Origin: Nocardioides ganghwensis
GTDB lineage: Bacteria; Actinomycetota; Actinomycetes; Propionibacteriales; Nocardioidaceae
Direction of reading: 5' to 3'
Assembly (NCBI RefSeq): GCF_014779655.1
Contig: NZ_JACXYX010000019.1
Span: 1-64,000, forward strand
DNA length: 64,000 nucleotides
In this document: one piece after another, positions 61,392 to 64,000 of the stretch
Numbering within the stretch: the stretch's first letter is position 1
Layout: every line of letters starts with the position of its first letter
Made by a program: the position numbers and the translations under genes
The notes under the pieces: generated by a model
What the model was told of the DNA's origin: nothing
What the model saw: only the letters and a program-made list of their open reading frames with translations
Databases searched by the model: none

Positions 61392-62594
61392 TCAGGCCCG
61401 GGCGCCGTCCACGCGGTCGACGATCAGGGCCGCGATCGGCAGGGCCGAGGTGGCCGCCGGCGACGGCGCGTTGACCACGTGGAGCGTGCGCGGCGTGTCG
61501 CGCATCAGGAAGTCGTGCACGAACGACCCGTCGCGCATCACCGCCTGGGCGCGGATACCGGCCTCACGCGGCGTCAGGTCCTCCAGTCGCAGGTCGGGGC
61601 AGTACTTCTGGCACAGCCGGAGGTAGCCGCGCTTGGAGAGCGAGTTGCGCATCTCGCGGACGCCGGTGCGGACGTTGGCGCGGGCGACGTGCCACATGCC
61701 GGGGAAGGTCACGATGTCGCGGAAGTCGCGGCGGTCGAAGGAGAACTTCGGGTAGCCCTCCCGCGCCAGGCCCAGCACCGCGTTGGGCCCCACGTTGAGG
61801 CCCCCGTCCACCGTAGGTGTCAGGTGAACGCCGAGGAACGGCAGCTCGGGATCGGGGATGGGGTAGATCAGCGTGTCGACCAGGTCGGCCCGCTCGGGGC
61901 GTACGTCGTAGTACTCGCCACGGAACGGCACCATCGCGAAGTCGACGTCGAGGCCGGCCATCGCCGCCACCCGGTCGGCCTGCACGCCGGCGCAGAAGAC
62001 GACGTGCGACCCGCGTACGTCCCCGCGGCTGGTCGTCAGGACGACCTCCTGCGCGGTCTCGCGGATCCCCAGCACGCGGGTGTCGCGCATGAGCGTCCCG
62101 CCGGCCTCCTCGACCAGCGTCGCGAGGCGGCGGTTGATCATGCCGTAGTCGGTGATGCCGGTGGCCGCGACGTGCAGGGCCCCCAGGCCCGCCACGTGCG
62201 GCTCGCGCTCGCGCAGCTCGGCGCCGGAGAGGACGGTGGCCTCGATCCGGTTGACCGCTGCCCGTTCGGCCAGCGCCTGCATCGCGGCGAGCTCACGCTC
62301 GTCGGTCGCGACCAGCAGCTTGCCGATGCGCCGCCACGGGATGCCGTGCTCCTCGGCGAACTCCTCGGTCGCGGTGGCGCCGGCGCGGCACAGGTCGGCC
62401 TTGAGGCTGCCGGGCGCGTAGTAGATGCCGGAGTGGATGACGCCGCTGTTGTGGCCCGTCTGGTGGCGCCCGAACTCCGGCTCCTTGTCGAGGAGCAGCA
62501 CCCGCCGGTCGGGGTGGCGCTCGCTGAGGGTCCAGGCGGTCGCGGCACCCACGATGCCGCCGCCCACGACGACGTGGTCAAAGGTGTCGGCCAC
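61392..62594 (-). CDS. lhgO: L-2-hydroxyglutarate oxidase
   Basis: 400 residues, DAAO-type flavoprotein. FAD dinucleotide fold VVVGGGIVGAATAW, then the L2HGDH/LhgO signature RHQTGHNSGVIHSGIYYAPGSLKADLC, FRGEYYDV, LGVHLTPTVDGGLNVGPNAVL and APSPAATSALPIA at the C-terminus. It oxidises L-2-hydroxyglutarate to 2-oxoglutarate. Its presence inside a polysaccharide cluster is odd unless it recycles 2-hydroxyglutarate made by the WbpB-like enzyme. It starts 74 bases from the divergent coiled-coil gene. Confidence 0.9.
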   Translation of the reverse strand: MADTFDHVVVGGGIVGAATAWTLSERHPDRRVLLLDKEPEFGRHQTGHNSGVIHSGIYYAPGSLKADLCRAGATATEEFAEEHGIPWRRIGKLLVATDERELAAMQALAERAAVNRIEATVLSGAELREREPHVAGLGALHVAATGITDYGMINRRLATLVEEAGGTLMRDTRVLGIRETAQEVVLTTSRGDVRGSHVVFCAGVQADRVAAMAGLDVDFAMVPFRGEYYDVRPERADLVDTLIYPIPDPELPFLGVHLTPTVDGGLNVGPNAVLGLAREGYPKFSFDRRDFRDIVTFPGMWHVARANVRTGVREMRNSLSKRGYLRLCQKYCPDLRLEDLTPREAGIRAQAVMRDGSFVHDFLMRDTPRTLHVVNAPSPAATSALPIAALIVDRVDGARA

Positions 62595-62668
62595 CGGGTC
62601 CTCCAGGGTGCTGGTGCGAGGTCGGGCGACAGCATAGGTACTGCGGGTCGAGGGTAGGGTGCTGCCCC

Positions 62669-63259
62669 GTGGAGAACCGGGGAGACGAGACCGACGAGAC
62701 GGGCGCGAGCGCCAGGCTCGCCCGCGCCGAGAAGGCCCTGCGCCAGTCCGGGCGCGAGCTCAAGTGGTGGCAGATCGAGCTCGAGCACACCAAGGAGGCC
62801 CTGCAGCGCGCGCGGCGCCAGCGCGCGCGGCTGCGCGACCAGGTCGACACCCTCTCGGACGCCCTCGCGACCACGTTGTCGGAGGCCTACTGGAACGCCC
62901 AGGAGTCGCGCGGCTCCGGCGTGGGCCGCCTCGTCGGCCGACGCTCGTCGGGCGACCCCGAGGCCGACCTGGTGCGCGAGGTCGAGGCGAGCCCCGCATT
63001 CGACGGCGGCTGGTACCTGCGGACCCACCCCAAGGCCGTCGGCGCCGGCCTGAGCCCCGCCCTGCACTACGTACGCCACGGCAACGCCAAGCGGCTCGAC
63101 CCGGGGCCGTCGTTCAGCACCGCCGGCTACCTCGAGCGCCACCCCGACGCGGCCGACTCGAGCCTGCCCGCGCTCCTCCACGCGATCCGCCACGACCGGC
63201 TGGGCGAGACCCGCGACGACGACGCGACCGCGTCCCCGGCCAGCGACCTGCACCTGTGA
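62669..63259 (+). CDS. Coiled-coil protein with rhamnan-synthase companion motif
   Basis: 196 residues. A charged coiled coil (about 15-75, RLARAEKALRQSGRELKWWQIELEHTKEALQRARRQRARLRDQ), then FDGGWYLRTHPKAVGAGLSPALHYVRHGNAKRLDPGPSFSTAGYLERHPDAADS, the FDxxWYL...HP...HYxxxG...P...F...YL motif often found beside or inside glycosyltransferases and rhamnan-synthesis proteins. GTG start; the stop overlaps the next GTG (GTGA), so the two are coupled. It probably is a detached accessory module that binds or positions the large glycosyltransferase. Confidence 0.75.
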   Translation: MENRGDETDETGASARLARAEKALRQSGRELKWWQIELEHTKEALQRARRQRARLRDQVDTLSDALATTLSEAYWNAQESRGSGVGRLVGRRSSGDPEADLVREVEASPAFDGGWYLRTHPKAVGAGLSPALHYVRHGNAKRLDPGPSFSTAGYLERHPDAADSSLPALLHAIRHDRLGETRDDDATASPASDLHL

Positions 63260-64000
63260 CGGGCATGCTGGACCTCGCCGAGTTCTCCTCGCGCTGGCGC
63301 GCCTTCGTCCCCCGGTGGGTCGCCGCGTCCGACGACGAGCGCATCCGCCTGGTCGAGGAGGCGATGGCGCACGGCCTTCCCGAGGGAGAGGCCACCGAGG
63401 CGCCGGACCGCGACGCGGTCCTGGCCGCCGAGGTCGCCGTCATCCGCGCGAGCGGGGAGTTCGACGAGTTCGGCTACATGTGGCACAACCCGGACCTGCG
63501 CTGGCACCTGTGCACCGGTCCCGAGCAGGCGATCCACTTCGCCGAGCGCGGCTGGCACGAGATGCGGCACCCCTCCCCCGGCTTCGACCTGTGGCACTAC
63601 ACCAACGCCCACCTCGACCCCGAGGACGACGAGGTCAACCCCGTCGTCCACTACGCGCTCGAGGGGCGGCGCCACGGCCTCGCCACGCTCCCGGAGGTGC
63701 AGGTGCTGCCGGCACCGACCGCGCCCGAGGGCTCACCGCGACGGGTCTGCCTGTTCGCCGCCTTCGACGTCGACGGCATCGTCGACCCGACCGTGGTGTC
63801 CTACCTCGCCGACCTCAGCCGGTTCGCCGACATCTACTACCTCGCCGACTGCGAGCTCGAGGAGGGCGAGCTGGACAAGCTCGCGCCCTACACCAAGGGC
63901 GCCTGGGCGATCCGGCACGGCCGCTACGACTTCGGCTCCTACTCGATGCTCGCCACCGACCTCGTCGGCTGGGACGTCATCGACCAGTACGACGAGATGA
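63256..64000 (+). CDS. Rhamnan synthesis F-like glycosyltransferase, 5' part
   Basis: Partial; 248 residues are visible and the frame continues past the right edge. The first 160 residues again hold the companion motif (FDEFGYMWHNPDLRWHLC ... HFAERGWHEMRHPSPGFDLWHYTNAHLDP ... PVVHYALEGRRHG). From about 165 starts an RgpF-like domain: RVCLFAAFDVDGIVDPTVVSYLADLSRFADIYYLADCEL, then FGSYSMLATDLVGWDVIDQYDEM. RgpF-type enzymes extend rhamnose polymers. GTG at 63256 overlaps the stop of the coiled-coil gene; ATG at 63265 is an alternative. Confidence 0.75.
   Translation, partial: MTGMLDLAEFSSRWRAFVPRWVAASDDERIRLVEEAMAHGLPEGEATEAPDRDAVLAAEVAVIRASGEFDEFGYMWHNPDLRWHLCTGPEQAIHFAERGWHEMRHPSPGFDLWHYTNAHLDPEDDEVNPVVHYALEGRRHGLATLPEVQVLPAPTAPEGSPRRVCLFAAFDVDGIVDPTVVSYLADLSRFADIYYLADCELEEGELDKLAPYTKGAWAIRHGRYDFGSYSMLATDLVGWDVIDQYDEM

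Overview
The window is high-GC actinobacterial chromosome. Dense 4-base gene overlaps (ATGA/GTGA), many GTG starts, and the order gatC-gatA-gatB ... ligA ... MetE-like ... mnmA - cysteine desulfurase (the same backbone as in mycobacteria) point to an actinomycete. The general look of the proteins fits Nocardioides or another member of the Propionibacteriales, but no rRNA or other species marker is present, so the genus is an inference. No tRNA, rRNA, CRISPR array, transposase, phage or plasmid gene was seen.

Left part (1-4.9 kb): a truncated HTH gene, a palindrome-rich spacer, an SRPBCC protein, a BNR-repeat protein, and a PadR regulator followed by an EamA exporter and a PQQ-type sugar dehydrogenase lipoprotein. 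From 4.9 to 11.4 kb on the minus strand lies a five-gene operon behind a cobalamin riboswitch: a secreted alpha/alpha-toroid protein, a secreted DUF4430-like (transcobalamin C-domain-like) anchored protein, and a complete ECF transporter (EcfT, fused double ATPase, S component). It reads as a vitamin B12 capture and import system in which the two halves of a transcobalamin-like binder are encoded by separate genes. A monocistronic paralogue of the toroid protein lies just upstream.

Middle part (13-48.3 kb): gatCAB (amidation of misacylated tRNA); a DMF-amidase-like lipoprotein with a lipoprotein/LCP pair; a two-component system; a membrane-anchored M16-like protease; an RTX-type secreted protein; ligA; a TetR/MFS efflux operon with a perfect 20-base operator-like palindrome; a beta-propeller/PKD secreted protein; a MetE-like protein, a serine hydrolase, mnmA and a cysteine desulfurase in one operon (tRNA 2-thiolation); a lipoprotein metalloprotease; small nucleotide-handling enzymes; and the conserved block TIGR03936 - rne - rplU - rpmA - obgE - proB.

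Right part (48.4-64 kb): a surface polysaccharide island. It has two tandem paralogous polytopic membrane proteins, two DegT/StrS sugar aminotransferases, two hexapeptide acyltransferases, an NAD-dependent sugar epimerase, a Gfo/Idh/MocA oxidoreductase, a GT4 glycosyltransferase, a large GT-C-like membrane protein, a flippase-like protein, L-2-hydroxyglutarate oxidase, and the start of a rhamnan-synthesis-F-like glycosyltransferase with a small coiled-coil companion. Together the sugar enzymes suggest a 3-acetamido-3-deoxy UDP-sugar pathway of WbpB/E/D type, and lhgO may recycle the 2-hydroxyglutarate such a pathway makes.
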